Of a DNA stretch of 64,000 nucleotides, positions 21,097 through 32,085 are shown one piece after another. Where the stretch lies: contig NZ_LR134352.1 in NCBI RefSeq assembly GCF_900637185.1, positions 5,942,001-6,006,000 on the forward strand. Reading direction: 5' to 3'. Every line of letters starts with the position of its first letter. Position 1 is the stretch's first letter. A program made the position numbers and the translations under genes. The stretch comes from Nocardia asteroides (GTDB lineage: Bacteria; Actinomycetota; Actinomycetes; Mycobacteriales; Mycobacteriaceae). The notes under the pieces were generated by a model that searched no databases, was not told the DNA's origin, and saw only the letters and a list, made by a program, of their open reading frames with translations.

Positions 21097-22656
21097 ATGG
21101 CGTCCGCGCTCCGGCGGCGCGCGGCGACGATGACCGGCCAGCTGCGTGCCATGCAGCGCGCCGGGCTCGTCGACCTGCGCCGCCCCGACGAACTCGTGCG
21201 CACCGCCCGCGCGATGCGCGTCTTCGGCCCGATCGCGGGCGGTATCCGCACCGCGGCCCGGCGCACACCGCACCGCATCGCGCTCGTCGACGGCGACTTG
21301 GGGGTCAGTTATCGCGACCTCGACCGGCGCACCGACGCGATCGCGGCCCGCTGGCACGCCGACGGACACACCGCGCGCGACACCATCGGCGTGCTGTGCC
21401 CCGACGGACTCCGGCTGGTCGAAACCATCGCCGCGGCGGCGAAACTCGGCGCGCGGCTGGTCCTGCTGAACACCGGGTTCGGTGCGGCACAACTCCGCGA
21501 TGTGCTCGCCAGGGAACAGGTCGACGCGCTGGTCGTCGATCCGGAACTGGCCGCCCGCGTCGGCGACCTCGGTGACATCACGCTGCTGGACACCGCCGGC
21601 GCCGAACTCGGCGCACGCGCACCCGTCCCGGCCCGGCAGGGCGGTTTCGTCCTGCTCACCGGCGGCACCACCGGCACGCCGAAGGGGGCGCCGCGTCGGG
21701 TCGAATCACCCTTGGCCGGAGCGCAATTCGTCGACCGGGTGCCGCTGCGGCGCGGCCAGACCGTGCTGCTGTGCGCGCCGCTGTTCCACGGCACCGCCCT
21801 CTCTCAGTTCATCCTGGCGCTGAATCTGGGCTCGACAGTCGTGCTGCACGGCAAGTTCGACGCGGCCCGCGCCCTGGCCCAGATCGCCGAGCACCGGGCC
21901 GACATGATCGTGCTGGTCCCCACCATGCTGCGGCGGATTCTCGATCTCGGCCCGGAAGCGTTGTCCGCCACCGACACCGGCTCGCTGCGCATCGTCTTCA
22001 CGGCGGGTGCCGCGCTGCCCTCGGCCCTGGGCACCCGGGCCATCGAGACGTTCGGCCCGGTGATCTACAACTTCTACGGCTGCACCGAGACCGGCACCGC
22101 CACGATCGCCACACCCCAGGATTGGCGCGCGGCGCCCGGCACGGTGGGCAAGGCGCCGGTCGGGATCACGGTGGCGCTGTTCGACGGCGACACCGAGGTC
22201 ACCGAGCCGGGAGTGGTTGGCACCGTGCACGTCGGCAACTCGATCGCCTTCCACGGCTACTCCGGCGGCGGCTCCAAACAGCTCAGGGGCGGTTTGATGA
22301 GCACCGGCGACCTCGGCCATTTCGACGCCGGCGGCAGGCTTTTCATCGACGGACGCGACGACGACATGATCGTCTCCGGCGGCGAGAACGTCTTCCCCGG
22401 CGAAGTCGAGGACCTGCTCTACACCCACCCCGCCATCATCGAGGCGGCGGTGATCGGCGTGCCCGACGCGGAGTTCGGACAGCGGCTGGCCGCGTTCGTC
22501 GTCCGCGCCGGGGACCTCGACGCCGACACCGTGCGCGCCTACGTGAAGTCCGCGCTGGCCCGCTTCAAGGCCCCGCGCGACGTGGTGTTCGTCGACGAGC
22601 TGCCGCGCACCCCCACCGGCAAGATCGACCGCCGCGGACTCGCGGCACTGGGCTGA
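21097..22656 (+). CDS. Long-chain acyl-CoA synthetase / AMP-binding enzyme
   Basis: Encodes 519 residues of the ANL superfamily. Visible motifs are the P-loop LLTGGTTGTPKG, YGCTETG, the hinge DGRDDDMIVSGGENVFPGEVED and the C-terminal Lys in TPTGKIDRRGL. The reaction is ATP-dependent activation of a carboxylate to an acyl-CoA via acyl-AMP. No carrier or condensation domain follows, so it is not NRPS-related. ATG 21097 has GAGGAAG 7 nt upstream and the gene is 17 bp behind the lipase, so they form an operon for lipid use. Chain-length preference cannot be read. Confidence 0.9.
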   Translation: MASALRRRAATMTGQLRAMQRAGLVDLRRPDELVRTARAMRVFGPIAGGIRTAARRTPHRIALVDGDLGVSYRDLDRRTDAIAARWHADGHTARDTIGVLCPDGLRLVETIAAAAKLGARLVLLNTGFGAAQLRDVLAREQVDALVVDPELAARVGDLGDITLLDTAGAELGARAPVPARQGGFVLLTGGTTGTPKGAPRRVESPLAGAQFVDRVPLRRGQTVLLCAPLFHGTALSQFILALNLGSTVVLHGKFDAARALAQIAEHRADMIVLVPTMLRRILDLGPEALSATDTGSLRIVFTAGAALPSALGTRAIETFGPVIYNFYGCTETGTATIATPQDWRAAPGTVGKAPVGITVALFDGDTEVTEPGVVGTVHVGNSIAFHGYSGGGSKQLRGGLMSTGDLGHFDAGGRLFIDGRDDDMIVSGGENVFPGEVEDLLYTHPAIIEAAVIGVPDAEFGQRLAAFVVRAGDLDADTVRAYVKSALARFKAPRDVVFVDELPRTPTGKIDRRGLAALG

Positions 22657-22695
22657 CAATGGTGGCGGCGACGAGGGGTCGCCGCCACCGTCAGC
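22652..22695. terminator. Bidirectional hairpin terminator with bulge
   Basis: GGTGGCGGCGAC / GTCGCCGCCACC pair over 12 bp around a 5-base loop. GCTGAC / GTCAGC extend the stem by 6 bp after a 3-base bulge (AAT). The left base lies over the stop of the acyl-CoA synthetase gene. It faces the convergent NRPS gene. Confidence 0.75.
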
Positions 22696-22777
22696 CTGTC
22701 CGCTGGCGCGGCACCGGCCCGTCGAAGGCCTCCGCCACCATCAGTCTCCCCTCACCGCAGCGCGCGCTCGATGAGGA

Positions 22778-22945
22778 GTCGTGACCATCGTCAGCACGCC
22801 CGTCGCTGCGGCGGGTCGACGAGGGCGGCGGCCAAGGCGGGGCCGACGGTCTCGCAGGCTGGTCGTGACCATCGTCAGCACGCCCGTCGCTGCGGCGGGT
22901 CGGCGAGAGCGGCCGCCAGCGCGGGGCCGACGGTCTCCAGGGCGC
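22778..22945. repeat. 84-bp imperfect tandem duplication over the 3' end of the second NRPS gene
   Basis: Copy 1 (22778-22861) and copy 2 (22862-22945) align end to end with few differences. Copy 2 contains the real C-terminus and stop of the NRPS. Copy 1 lies beyond the stop and, in the same frame, still encodes an almost identical tail ending DPPQRRAC and its own stop. The unit is 28 codons, so the duplication is frame-neutral. Confidence 0.85.
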
Positions 22946-25900
22946 GGGCGCCGGTGATGTCCCAGTGGGTGGCGTCGACGGCGATGTCGGTGATGGTGCC
23001 CGCGATGTGGTGGCGCCATCCGCTCGCCGCCCGGCCCGCGCCGCGGTCGTCGCGGCCCGCGGTGAAGAACAACAGGTCGCCGTCGAAGACGCGGGGGCGG
23101 TGGGTGGCACCGATGATCTGCGCGTGCAGGATGCCGGCGAACATCCGGCGCACGCGCTCCTCGGTGAGCACGGTGAACGGGCCGGGCAGCGTGGACACCA
23201 GGGCGACGGCGTCGTCGGCCGTGAAATCGGTGACGGGCGTATCGAGTTCGTGCTCGGTGCCGAACTGGCCGAGCAGATCGCCGACGGTGACCGGCACGTC
23301 GTTGCGGTAGCCCACATCGCCGACGAAGGAGTCGAGCATGGCCAGCAGTTCCACCCGCTCACCCAGGTCCCGCAGGCGCACCGCCATGGCGTGCGCGATG
23401 ACGCCGCCCACACACCAGCCGAGCAGCCGGTACGGTCCGTGCGGCTGCACCGCCCTGATCCGCGCCACGTAGTCGGCGGCCAGCGCGTCCAGCGATTCCG
23501 GCTGCGCCAGATCTTCCCCGATCGCGGGTGACTGGATGCCGTAGAGCGGGCAGTCCAGCGCGCCGGACAGCCCGGCGAAACTCCAGGCCAACCCGACCAC
23601 CGGGTGCACACAGAACAGGGGCGCGCCGCTGCCGTGGCCGCGCAGTGCCAGCACCGGCGCCAGTGCGGATTCGTCGTCGGCGGTCTCGGTGGCCAGGTGC
23701 CGGGCCAATCCCGCCGGAGTCGGGTCGGTGAACAGCCACACCAGGGCGATCTCGGCGGCGAGCTCGTCCCGCAGGCGCGCCACCAGCCGCGTCGCGATCA
23801 TCGAGTTGCCGCCCAGATCGAAGAACGAGTCGTCCGCGCCGACCCGCTCGCGCCCGAGCAGCTCGGCGAACACCGCCGCGATGCGCTGCTCGACCGCACC
23901 CCGCGGCGCCCGATACGCCGTCGACCCGAAGTCCGGGTCCGGCAGGGTGGCGAGGTCCAGCTTGCCGTTGGCGGTCAACGGCAGCCCGTCGATGACGACG
24001 ACCGCGGCGGGCACCTGATGATCGGGCAGCCGGTCCCGCAGTCGCGCCCGCACCTCGGGCCCGGTCACCGTCTCGTCACCGGGCACCACATACCCGATCA
24101 GCTGACGACCGGTCGCCGCGTCGTCGCGAACGACCACGGCCGCCGCCCGCACACCGGGGCAATCCAGCAGCGCCACTTCGACTTCCGCCGGTTCGATGCG
24201 ATACCCGCGAATCTTGACCTGCCGATCAGCCCGCCCGAAATACTCGAGAGTGCCCTCGGCGTTCCACCGCCCGAGATCCCCCGACCGGTACCGCACCCCA
24301 CCCCGCACGTCCGGGTCCGCGACGAACCGCGCGGCGGTGAGCCCGGGTCGATCCAGATAGCCCCGGCTCACCTGGGCACCCGCCACATAGATCTCACCGA
24401 CGACACCCACCGGCACCGGCCGCAACCGCCGATCGAGAATTTGCACATCCAGCCCATCGAGCGGCCGCCCGATCGGACTCCCCACCCGCACACCCGCCAC
24501 CTCGGTCATGGCCGCCGCAGTGACATGCACAGCCGTCTCGGTGATCCCGAACATATTGACCAGCCGCGGCCCCTCGGCCCCATACCGCTCCAGCCAGCCC
24601 GCGAGCCTACGCGGCTCGAGAGCCTCACCACCAAACACGATGCACCGCAGCGCAAGTGCGCCGCCGTGAACCCGGCTACCACCGGAGACACGAGCATGAC
24701 CGGCCTTCCGAACGCCGTCCGTGACGTGGGTGGCGGCAGTGTCGAGGACACCAACCGCCTCGCCGCCCTCGCCGGTCTCGTCGGCACGATAAGAGGCACG
24801 AGCGTCACCGGACTCGCTGGTGGCGCGGGCGCCGCCGATGGTGCGGTCATCGGCTTCATCGAGTCCGGCGAAGGCCGAGGGGGTTTGGCCGAGGATCGTC
24901 ACTCGTTCGCGGACCAGGAGCTCGCGGAGTTGTTCGGGGGCGCGGGCGGTGTCATGATCGACGACGACCAGGGTGGCACCGGTGGTCAGCGCGCCCCACA
25001 GCTCCCAGACGGAGAAGTCGAAGGCCGCCGAGTGGAACAGCGCCCACACGTCGTCGGCACGCACCGACAGCAGGCGCCGGGTTCGTTCGAGAAGCGCGAC
25101 GATCTGTCGGTGTTCCACCGCGACACCTTTCGGTGCGCCGGTGGAACCGGAGGTGTAGATGACGTACGCGACGTTCTCGGCGCGAACTCCGGACAAGCGG
25201 CCGATGCCGACCACCCCCTCAGCACTGCCCGGGCCGCTCCGTACCTCAGCGCTCCGCGAGGTGCTCAATATCTCGCCGCACCGCTGGACATTCAGCCCCT
25301 CGGTGATGACACAGACGGGCCGCGCATCACCCAGCAGATAGTCGATCCGTTCGCGCGGATATCCGGGATCGACCGGCACATAGGCCGCACCACTGCGCAC
25401 CGCCGCGACGATCGCCACCACCAGCTCGGCCGAGCGCGGGACGAGAACGGCCACCCGCCGCTCCGGGCCGGCACCGTAGGCGCGGAGTTCCGCGGCCAGC
25501 GCGGCACTGCGGGCATCGAGTTCCGCGTAGGTGAGGGTGGTTTCGCCCGCGCGCACCGCCACCGCGTTCCGATGCCGGTGCGCGGCGATGCCGAACAGGT
25601 CGTCGAGGGTCCGGTGGTCCGGACGGGTGGAGGGCGGGACCGTGCCGGCCGGGTCGACCAGGGCGATGTCGCCCACCGGTGCCGACTGGTCGACGGCGAC
25701 GGCGCGCGCGATCCGCGCGAGGGTGTCGGCGATCCGGACGATGGTCGCCCGATCGAACAGGTCCGTCGCATAGGTGAGTGCCAAGCCGATGGTGTCGGCC
25801 GCAGGGTCGGACAGGGTGAGCTGGAGGTCGAATTTCGCCGGTGTATCGGCGGGTTCGAGCGGCTCGACGAGGAGTCCGGCCGCCTCGAGGGGCCCCGCCT

Positions 25901-28748
25901 CGGTGGCCGCCGTGAGAACCACCTGGAACAGCGGATGATGCGCCCGGGTGCGCGGTGGGTCGAGCGCCTCCACCACCCGTTCGAACGGGAGGTCGGCGTG
26001 GGCGAGTGCGCCGAGGTCGAGATCGCGGACCCGGCTGAGCAGCGCCGAGAACGACTGGGCGAGACCGACACTCGTGCGCAACACCACCATGTTGACGAAC
26101 ATGCCGACCAGGTCGTCCAGTTCGGGACCGCCGCGCCCGGCCACCGGGGTGCCGATGACGACGTCCTCCCCCGCGCCGGACCGCGCCAGCGCGACGGCGA
26201 ACACCGCGTGCACCACCATGAACTGGGTCGCGCCGTGCGACACCGCGAGCCGGCGCAGGGCGGCGCTGAGCTCGGCGTCGAACGAGAACCCGACCACCGC
26301 ACCGCGTCCCGAGGCCACCGCCGGATGCGGGCGGTCGACCGGCAGCTCCATCCGCGGCGCCGACCCGGCCAGCCGGGCGCGCCAGTACCGCAGCTGACCG
26401 TCGAAGGTGGCGGCCTCGTCGGCGAGCTGATCCCGCTGTGCCAGTGCGTAATCCGCGTAGGCCACCGGCAGTGGCGGCAACGCGGGCGGGGTGCCGTCGC
26501 GCCGGGCGGTGTACGCGCCGAGCAGATCACGCAGCAGCGGGCGCAGCGACCAACCGTCGGCGCTGATGTGGTGCACGACGACAGCGAGCACGTACTCCTG
26601 CTCGCCGAGCCGGAACAGCCCGGTCCGTAGCGGCAGTTCGGTGGTGAGATCGAAACCGGCCGCACCGAAGTCGGCCAGCGCGCCGGACAGCGCTGCGGGC
26701 CGGAGCGAAATCGGGACGAGGGCGGTGCGCGCCTCCTCGACAGGCACCACGTGCTGGACGCCGGTCCCGTCGCGGTCGGGATACCGCGTCCGCAGCGGCT
26801 CGTGCCGCTCGACCACATCGTCGAACGCGGCCCGCAGCGCGTCGGCCGACAGCGGTCCGCGCAACCGCACCGCCAGCACGATATTGTCCGCCGGCGACCG
26901 GGTGTCGATCCGGTTCACCACCCACAGCCGCCGCTGCGCCGGGGCGAGCGGCAGCGGATCCGGCCGGGTCCGGCGAGTCACCGGCGGCCACGGCGCGGCC
27001 TTCGACAGGCCGCGCACCGCCACCGCGAGCCGGGCCACGGTCGGCGCGTCGAACACGGTGCGCACCGGCACCTGCTTACCGGTCGCCGCCGCGAGCCGGG
27101 CGCCCAGCTGGGCGGCGAGCAGCGAGTTCCCGCCGAGGGCGAAGAAGTCGTCGTCGGGGCCCACCGAGGGCATGCCGAGCAGGCCGCCGACGATGGTGGC
27201 GATCAGGCGTTCCGTCGAATCCGTCGGTGCCGCAGCCGATCCCGTGGCGAAGACGGGTGCGGGCAGCGCCGCCCGGTCGACCTTGCCGACCGGCGTCAAC
27301 GGCAAGGCGTCGAGTACGACCACCGCCGCCGGGACGGCGTGCGCCGCGAGCCTGACCCGGGCGTGGGTCAGCAGCGCGGCGAGGTCGATCACGTGGCCGG
27401 GTTCCGCCGACACATAGCTCACCGGCACCAGCGCGCCCGCGGGGTTCTCCCGGCCGACGGTGATCGCCGACCGCACCGTCTCGTGCCCGGTGAGCACCGC
27501 GTCGACCTCGCCCGGCTCGAGCCGGATGCCACGCACCTTGAGCTGAAAGTCGGTGCGCCCCAGGAACTCCAGTGACTCCGCCGCGCCGCGGCGCAGCCGC
27601 ACCAGGTCGCCGGTGCGATACATCCGCGTGCCCGGCGGACCGCACGGTGCCGCGACGAAGCGCGCGGCACTCGCCCCCGCCCGGTTCCGGTAGCCGCGCG
27701 CGACACCGGGTCCGGCCAGATACAGCTCACCGGGTTCGCCCACCGGTACCGGACGCAACCGATCGTCGAGGACCAGCGCGGTCCAGCCGTCGAAGACCGA
27801 GCCGAGCACGACCGGCCCGTCCGCGTCCAGCACGGCGCCCGACACGAACACCGTGGTCTCGGTCGGGCCGTAGCTGTTGACGTAGGTCCGGCCCGGCGCC
27901 CAGCGCGCCACCAGCGCGGGATCCGAGACGTCACCGCCGACGACCACCCCGCGCAGGCCGGCGTGCCGCGTCGGCTCGAGCGTGGCCAGCACACCGGGGG
28001 TGAGCACCGCGTGCGTCACCCGCTGTCCCGCGATCAGCTCGTCGAGCTCACCGCCGCCGGTGATCTCCGGCGGCACGATCACCGCGGTCGCCCCGTGCGC
28101 GAAGGTCAGCAGCAGCTCCTGCACGAACAGGTCGAAACCCGTTGAGGCGACCTGCAATACGCGGGCGCCGTCGAGGACACCCAGCCGCGCCGAGATCTCG
28201 GCGACCAGCGGCGCCAGGCCGCGATGGGTCACCGCGACCGACTTGGGCGCACCGGTCGACCCGGAGGTGTAGAGCACGTAGGCGAGCTGATCCAGGTGGG
28301 TGGGGCGCAGCCGGTCGGCGTCGGTGAGCGCGGCCGGCGAGCGGCCCGCGCAGCGATCCGTCAGCTCCGGATCGTCCAGCACCAGCCAGGTGATCCACGC
28401 GGGCAGATCGGCGAGCAGGGCCCGCGTGGTGATGCCGATCGCGGCGCCCGCGTCGGCCAGCAGGTAGCGCCGCCGGGCCTGCGGCTGCCGCAGGTCCACC
28501 GGCAGGATCGCCGCCCCGGTCGCCGCGACCGCGCAGACCGCGCGCACCAGCCGCGCCGACCGTGGCAGGGCCAGCACCACCACGGTCTCCGGGCCCACCC
28601 CGTGGGTGATCAGCTCGCGGGCGAGCTGATTGGCCGTGGCGGACAGGTCGTCGTAGGTCCAGCGCTCGTCCCCGTCCACCAGGGCGAGTCCGGGGCCACC
28701 GCGACCGAGGATCGTCCCGAGGGTGGCCTGCTGTCCGATCGCGGTCAT
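22875..28748 (-). CDS. Dimodular NRPS with Thr-type A domain and Cys thioesterase (A-PCP-C-A-PCP-TE)
   Basis: Encodes 1957 residues from ATG 28748. Domains: loading A1 (5-490, no C domain before it), PCP1 (GGNSL), C (about 596-1033, HHISADG), A2 (1046-1600), PCP2 (GGNSM) and TE (1700-1950). A1 pocket by eye is D-L-Q-V-V-G-S-V-F, not assigned. A2 is D-F-W-G-V-G-M-V-H, close to the threonine code (D-F-W-N-I-G-M-V-H). The TE elbow is GWCVGG: the codon at 23412-23414 reads TGT on the minus strand, so Cys 1779 replaces the usual Ser. A2 has an extra stretch of about 63 residues (1300-1362), Gly/Arg/Ser/Thr-rich and with many T-ending codons. No epimerase, MbtH or transporter is adjacent. The expected product is an aminoacyl-threonine released as lactone, acid or oligomer; the release mode is inference. 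Confidence 0.94.
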   Translation of the reverse strand: MTAIGQQATLGTILGRGGPGLALVDGDERWTYDDLSATANQLARELITHGVGPETVVVLALPRSARLVRAVCAVAATGAAILPVDLRQPQARRRYLLADAGAAIGITTRALLADLPAWITWLVLDDPELTDRCAGRSPAALTDADRLRPTHLDQLAYVLYTSGSTGAPKSVAVTHRGLAPLVAEISARLGVLDGARVLQVASTGFDLFVQELLLTFAHGATAVIVPPEITGGGELDELIAGQRVTHAVLTPGVLATLEPTRHAGLRGVVVGGDVSDPALVARWAPGRTYVNSYGPTETTVFVSGAVLDADGPVVLGSVFDGWTALVLDDRLRPVPVGEPGELYLAGPGVARGYRNRAGASAARFVAAPCGPPGTRMYRTGDLVRLRRGAAESLEFLGRTDFQLKVRGIRLEPGEVDAVLTGHETVRSAITVGRENPAGALVPVSYVSAEPGHVIDLAALLTHARVRLAAHAVPAAVVVLDALPLTPVGKVDRAALPAPVFATGSAAAPTDSTERLIATIVGGLLGMPSVGPDDDFFALGGNSLLAAQLGARLAAATGKQVPVRTVFDAPTVARLAVAVRGLSKAAPWPPVTRRTRPDPLPLAPAQRRLWVVNRIDTRSPADNIVLAVRLRGPLSADALRAAFDDVVERHEPLRTRYPDRDGTGVQHVVPVEEARTALVPISLRPAALSGALADFGAAGFDLTTELPLRTGLFRLGEQEYVLAVVVHHISADGWSLRPLLRDLLGAYTARRDGTPPALPPLPVAYADYALAQRDQLADEAATFDGQLRYWRARLAGSAPRMELPVDRPHPAVASGRGAVVGFSFDAELSAALRRLAVSHGATQFMVVHAVFAVALARSGAGEDVVIGTPVAGRGGPELDDLVGMFVNMVVLRTSVGLAQSFSALLSRVRDLDLGALAHADLPFERVVEALDPPRTRAHHPLFQVVLTAATEAGPLEAAGLLVEPLEPADTPAKFDLQLTLSDPAADTIGLALTYATDLFDRATIVRIADTLARIARAVAVDQSAPVGDIALVDPAGTVPPSTRPDHRTLDDLFGIAAHRHRNAVAVRAGETTLTYAELDARSAALAAELRAYGAGPERRVAVLVPRSAELVVAIVAAVRSGAAYVPVDPGYPRERIDYLLGDARPVCVITEGLNVQRCGEILSTSRSAEVRSGPGSAEGVVGIGRLSGVRAENVAYVIYTSGSTGAPKGVAVEHRQIVALLERTRRLLSVRADDVWALFHSAAFDFSVWELWGALTTGATLVVVDHDTARAPEQLRELLVRERVTILGQTPSAFAGLDEADDRTIGGARATSESGDARASYRADETGEGGEAVGVLDTAATHVTDGVRKAGHARVSGGSRVHGGALALRCIVFGGEALEPRRLAGWLERYGAEGPRLVNMFGITETAVHVTAAAMTEVAGVRVGSPIGRPLDGLDVQILDRRLRPVPVGVVGEIYVAGAQVSRGYLDRPGLTAARFVADPDVRGGVRYRSGDLGRWNAEGTLEYFGRADRQVKIRGYRIEPAEVEVALLDCPGVRAAAVVVRDDAATGRQLIGYVVPGDETVTGPEVRARLRDRLPDHQVPAAVVVIDGLPLTANGKLDLATLPDPDFGSTAYRAPRGAVEQRIAAVFAELLGRERVGADDSFFDLGGNSMIATRLVARLRDELAAEIALVWLFTDPTPAGLARHLATETADDESALAPVLALRGHGSGAPLFCVHPVVGLAWSFAGLSGALDCPLYGIQSPAIGEDLAQPESLDALAADYVARIRAVQPHGPYRLLGWCVGGVIAHAMAVRLRDLGERVELLAMLDSFVGDVGYRNDVPVTVGDLLGQFGTEHELDTPVTDFTADDAVALVSTLPGPFTVLTEERVRRMFAGILHAQIIGATHRPRVFDGDLLFFTAGRDDRGAGRAASGWRHHIAGTITDIAVDATHWDITGARALETVGPALAAALADPPQRRAC

Positions 28749-28889
28749 GCACCGATTACATCGGGAAGCCGTCGGCTCGGAAACCCCGATTTCCTTGGGC
28801 AAACCGCTGGTAGCAGGCCCATTGCTATCATGGCTGGCACTGCTCCACGACTCGGGCGCCGTCGCTACGGCGCCACCGTAGGAGGGAAC

Positions 28890-29270
28890 ATGGCTCCAGA
28901 ATCCGACAACGCCGCCGACCTGGATCTGCCGTGGGCGCCGCGCGATCGCGAGTGGACCGGGCACCGGGCCGAGCACGACGCCCTCGAATGGGCCAAGGGC
29001 GACCCGCGCAAGCTCGCCAGCGTCTACCTCTACCGGCGCCCCGGCGGCAATCCCGCCACCGAGGCCGACTACAAATTCCCGGTCGCCGACATCATCGACG
29101 GCACGCCGACACTGGTGTTCCACGCCGTCGCCAATGCCGCGGCCCGCCTCGATCAGGCCGACCTGACCGAAGCCGACCGCACCACCGTCGAGCACCGGAT
29201 CTCCCGGCTGTACCGGGCGGCCGCGGCGGCCTTCGACGACCCGGGCCTGCGCGCCCCGTGGGACCGCTGA
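28890..29270 (+). CDS. Small conserved hypothetical protein
   Basis: Encodes 126 residues. GGAGG lies 5 nt before ATG 28890. The sequence has an acidic, Trp-containing N-terminus ([13 protein letters not shown]) and a C-terminal part, [18 protein letters not shown] then [21 protein letters not shown], that resembles a short helical domain seen in actinobacterial and phage-linked proteins of unknown function. No signal peptide, no membrane segment. It is not an MbtH protein. It is divergent from the NRPS and convergent with the epoxide hydrolase. A small inverted repeat (CTACGG / CCGTAG, 28865-28881) overlaps its leader. Confidence 0.75.
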   Translation: MAPESDNAADLDLPWAPRDREWTGHRAEHDALEWAKGDPRKLASVYLYRRPGGNPATEADYKFPVADIIDGTPTLVFHAVANAAARLDQADLTEADRTTVEHRISRLYRAAAAAFDDPGLRAPWDR

Positions 29271-29271
29271 C

Positions 29272-30429
29272 TCAGCCCAGCGCGCGGAAGAACGCCCTGA
29301 TGTCGCCGACCAGCAGGTCCGGTGCCTCCATCGCCGCGAAGTGGCCGCCCCGGTCGAACTCCGACCAGTGCACGATGTGCGCGTTGGGCTCGGCGTAGCG
29401 CCGGATCGCGAGATCCTCGGCGAAGACCGCGACCCCCGTCGGCGTCGTCAGCGGGGTGCTCGGCCAGGACCGGGAGTGCATCGACTCGTAGTACAGCGCC
29501 GCCGACGATCCGGCGGTGCCGGTGAGCCAGTAGAACATCACATTGGTGAGCAGCCGATCCCGATCCACCGCCGCCTCGGGCAGCCCGTCGGCCGGGAACG
29601 TCCATTCCTTGAACTTCTCGACGATCCACGCCAGCTGCCCGACCGGCGAATCGTGCAGCCCGTAGGACAGTGTCTGCGGGCGGGTCGACTGGATCCGGAA
29701 GTAGCCGTTGCCCTCGCCCTTGAACAGCGCGAGCCGGTCCAGCCGGGCCAGCTCGGCCGGGGTCATGGTGGCCTTGTCCGCGTCCGATACCGGACCGAAC
29801 GGCAGGAAACCGAATGTCGCGGCGTTGACGTGCACGCCGATCACCCGGTCGCCCCCGGCGCGCGCCACCTCCGGGGTGATGAACGCGCCCCAGTCGCCGC
29901 CCTGCGCGCCGTAGCGCTCGTAGCCGAGCCGCCGCATCAGCTCGACCCAGGCCCGGCCGATTCTGGCCGCGTCCCAACCGGTTTCGCGCACCGGCCCGGA
30001 GAAGCCGAAGCCGGGCAGCGACGGAATCACCAGGTGGAACGCGTCGGCGGGATCGCCGCCGTGCGCGCCCGGATCGGTGAGCGGGCCGATGACGTCGAGG
30101 AATTCGACGACCGACCCCGGCCAGCCGTGGGTGAGCAGCAGCGGCGTCGCGTCCGGCCGCGCCGAGCGCACATGCAGGAAATGCACACGCTGCCCGTCGA
30201 TCTCGGTGACGAACTGCGGATACCCGTTCAGCTCGGCCTCCGCGGCCCGCCAGTCGTAGCCGGTGCGCCAGTATTCGGCCAGGTCCCGCAGATAGGCCAC
30301 CGGCACCCCGCGACTCCACTCGGCGCCCGGCTGCTGCGCGGGCCAGCGCGTGTCGGCCAGCCTGCGCCGTAGCTCGGCCAGTTCGGCCGCGTCGACTTCG
30401 ATACGGAACGGGAAGATCTCGTCGCTCAT
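29272..30429 (-). CDS. Epoxide hydrolase (EHN plus alpha/beta hydrolase)
   Basis: Encodes 385 residues. The N-terminal epoxide-hydrolase domain ([29 protein letters not shown]) precedes an alpha/beta-hydrolase core with oxyanion motif HGWPGS, nucleophile Asp in GGDWG, lid tyrosines and catalytic His in [12 protein letters not shown]. It opens epoxides to diols through a covalent ester; such enzymes act on xenobiotic or lipid epoxides in the cytosol. Length fits the family. The stop is 1 bp from the stop of the convergent hypothetical gene. Confidence 0.92.
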   Translation of the reverse strand: MSDEIFPFRIEVDAAELAELRRRLADTRWPAQQPGAEWSRGVPVAYLRDLAEYWRTGYDWRAAEAELNGYPQFVTEIDGQRVHFLHVRSARPDATPLLLTHGWPGSVVEFLDVIGPLTDPGAHGGDPADAFHLVIPSLPGFGFSGPVRETGWDAARIGRAWVELMRRLGYERYGAQGGDWGAFITPEVARAGGDRVIGVHVNAATFGFLPFGPVSDADKATMTPAELARLDRLALFKGEGNGYFRIQSTRPQTLSYGLHDSPVGQLAWIVEKFKEWTFPADGLPEAAVDRDRLLTNVMFYWLTGTAGSSAALYYESMHSRSWPSTPLTTPTGVAVFAEDLAIRRYAEPNAHIVHWSEFDRGGHFAAMEAPDLLVGDIRAFFRALG

Positions 30430-30502
30430 GGCACCGACGCTACGGACCCCGTCCCGCCCCGGCCCGGTTTTCTCGCGCTCGCCGCCGGGGTGGGTAGCCG
30501 GG

Positions 30503-31198
30503 TCAGCTCGCGACGTCGAGTGCCGCCGTGTCGATCAGGTCGGCGATCGCGCCCGGCTGGGAGGCCAGCGAGGCGTGGCTCGCGTCGAGTTCGACGATCT
30601 TGCGCGGGTTCATCCGCGCGGCCATCCGCCGCTCGTTGTCCGGATGGATCATCCGGTCCTCGGTCGACACCTGGTACCAGGTGGGCTTGACCTTCCACGC
30701 GGGCGCGGTGACGGTGTCGCCGAAGGTCGAGCCCAGCGGCGCCTTCTGCGTCACCGCCATCACCAGCGCCTCCTCGGAAGTCAGGTCCTGGCAGAAGCTT
30801 TCGTGGAACTTGTCCCGCGCGATCCACAGGTAGCCGTCCGAATCGGGCGCGATGTTCGCGAACGCGGCGGGCGGGTGCTGCTCGCTGATCGCGCCGGGAC
30901 TCTCCCCCGCGTCGGGCGCGAAGGCCGCGACGTACACCAGTCCCGCGACATTGGGCAGGTCACCGGCCTCGGTGATCACGGCGCCACCGTAGGAATGGCC
31001 GACCAGCAGCACCGGGCCGTCCACCTGCGCCACCATCTTCCTGGTCCGTTCGGCGTCGTCGGCCAGCGAGGTGAGCGGATTCTCCACCGCGTGCAGCGCC
31101 GGGTACCCGCGCCGGTCCAACTCCACGATCACCTTCGCCCAGTGCGCGGCACCACCCCAGAAACCATGGACCAGAACAACTGTCGGCTTCGCAGCCAT
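30503..31198 (-). CDS. Alpha/beta hydrolase, HNL/salicylate-esterase-like
   Basis: Encodes 231 residues starting at ATG 31198 ([20 protein letters not shown]); an upstream in-frame ATG at 31213 is possible. It shows oxyanion HGFWGG, nucleophile elbow GHSYGG, late Asp in STEDRMIHP and His in DASHASL, the order of small plant-HNL/MEST-like esterases. No signal peptide. Its start codon overlaps that of the divergent AraC gene (CATG, 31196-31199), so there is no intergenic promoter space. Substrate unknown. Confidence 0.88.
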   Translation of the reverse strand: MAAKPTVVLVHGFWGGAAHWAKVIVELDRRGYPALHAVENPLTSLADDAERTRKMVAQVDGPVLLVGHSYGGAVITEAGDLPNVAGLVYVAAFAPDAGESPGAISEQHPPAAFANIAPDSDGYLWIARDKFHESFCQDLTSEEALVMAVTQKAPLGSTFGDTVTAPAWKVKPTWYQVSTEDRMIHPDNERRMAARMNPRKIVELDASHASLASQPGAIADLIDTAALDVAS

Positions 31199-32084
31199 GA
31201 GATGGTCCGACATCCTGCACACCGTGCGCCTGCGCGGCGACCGGCTCGTCCGCTGCGCTCCGCCCGTGCCCTTCGCGATCGCCGTTCCGCCCGGTCTGCG
31301 GCTGCTGCACATCGCCGAACGCGGCGACGTCGACCTCCACGTCGACGGTGACACCCACACCCTGCGCCAGGGCGATATGGCGCTGCTGGCGCGTGGTGAC
31401 CGGCACGTGCTCGGCGCGGGCACGCCGGTGCCCGCCGAACGCGGGCTCAGCACCGCCGACACCTTCCGCCGCGTCGCCGAACTGGCCGATCCGGCGGCAC
31501 CGCGCTGGATCACCGGCACCTTCGACGTGGAGGAGGTGATCGCCGACCCGCTGCTATCGGTGTTGCCGCCGGTGGTGCTGATCCGGGCCGGCGCCGAGCG
31601 CGACTGGCTGACGGTGAGCCTGCACCTGCTCGTGGTCGAGGTGACCGACGCCAGACCCGGTGCGGGCGTGATGATCTCACGCATCCTCGACCTGCTGTTC
31701 ATCCACGCGCTGCGCGCCTGGTCGGCCGGTGACACGCCCGTCCCCGGCTGGCTCACCGCGGCGCTGGACCCCGCCTTCGGTCCGGTCCTCACCGCGATCC
31801 ACAACCGCCCGGACCACCCGTGGCAGGTCGCCGAACTGGCGGCGCTGGCCCGGCTCTCCCGCTCGGCCTTCACCGACCGGTTCAGCAGGCTGCTCGGTCA
31901 GCCACCCGGCGCCTATGTCGCCGACCGCCGCCTCGAACACGCCGCCCACCTGCTCGCCGCCACCGCGGAACCGGTGGGCCGGATCGCGGGCGCGGTCGGC
32001 TATCACTCCGAGGCCGCGTTCAACCGCGCCTTCCACCGCCGCTACGGCATGCCGCCGCTGCGCTGGCGCAAACGGGGGCAATGA
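31197..32084 (+). CDS. AraC-family regulator with cupin domain
   Basis: Encodes 295 residues. The N-terminus ([19 protein letters not shown]) leads into a Cupin_6-type sensor (LRLLHIAERGDVDLHVDG, LRQGDMALLARGD). The C-terminal 100 residues are the AraC double helix-turn-helix: WQVAELAALARLSRSAFTDRF and PVGRIAGAVGYHSEAAFNRAF. ATG 31197 fits the domain start, has no recognisable ribosome site, and shares bases with the start of the divergent hydrolase, its likeliest target. Confidence 0.9.
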   Translation: MRWSDILHTVRLRGDRLVRCAPPVPFAIAVPPGLRLLHIAERGDVDLHVDGDTHTLRQGDMALLARGDRHVLGAGTPVPAERGLSTADTFRRVAELADPAAPRWITGTFDVEEVIADPLLSVLPPVVLIRAGAERDWLTVSLHLLVVEVTDARPGAGVMISRILDLLFIHALRAWSAGDTPVPGWLTAALDPAFGPVLTAIHNRPDHPWQVAELAALARLSRSAFTDRFSRLLGQPPGAYVADRRLEHAAHLLAATAEPVGRIAGAVGYHSEAAFNRAFHRRYGMPPLRWRKRGQ

Positions 32085-32085
32085 G

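Noticed and set aside
22778..22945. CRISPR array or attachment site
   Set aside because: Only two units, directly adjacent, and they encode the NRPS C-terminus; no spacers and no integrase.
23604..26630. 1008-residue plus-strand frame opposite the second NRPS
   Set aside because: It lies antisense to clear NRPS domains, has Arg/Gly/His-rich composition without any known motif, and is a product of high G+C.
28749..28889. IdeR iron box before the second NRPS
   Set aside because: No sequence near TTAGGTTAGGCTAACCTAA in this gap or before the FecB-like gene.
28890..29270. MbtH-like partner of the NRPS
   Set aside because: Small and next to an NRPS, but it lacks the conserved Trp/Ser-rich MbtH pattern; only the position suggested it.
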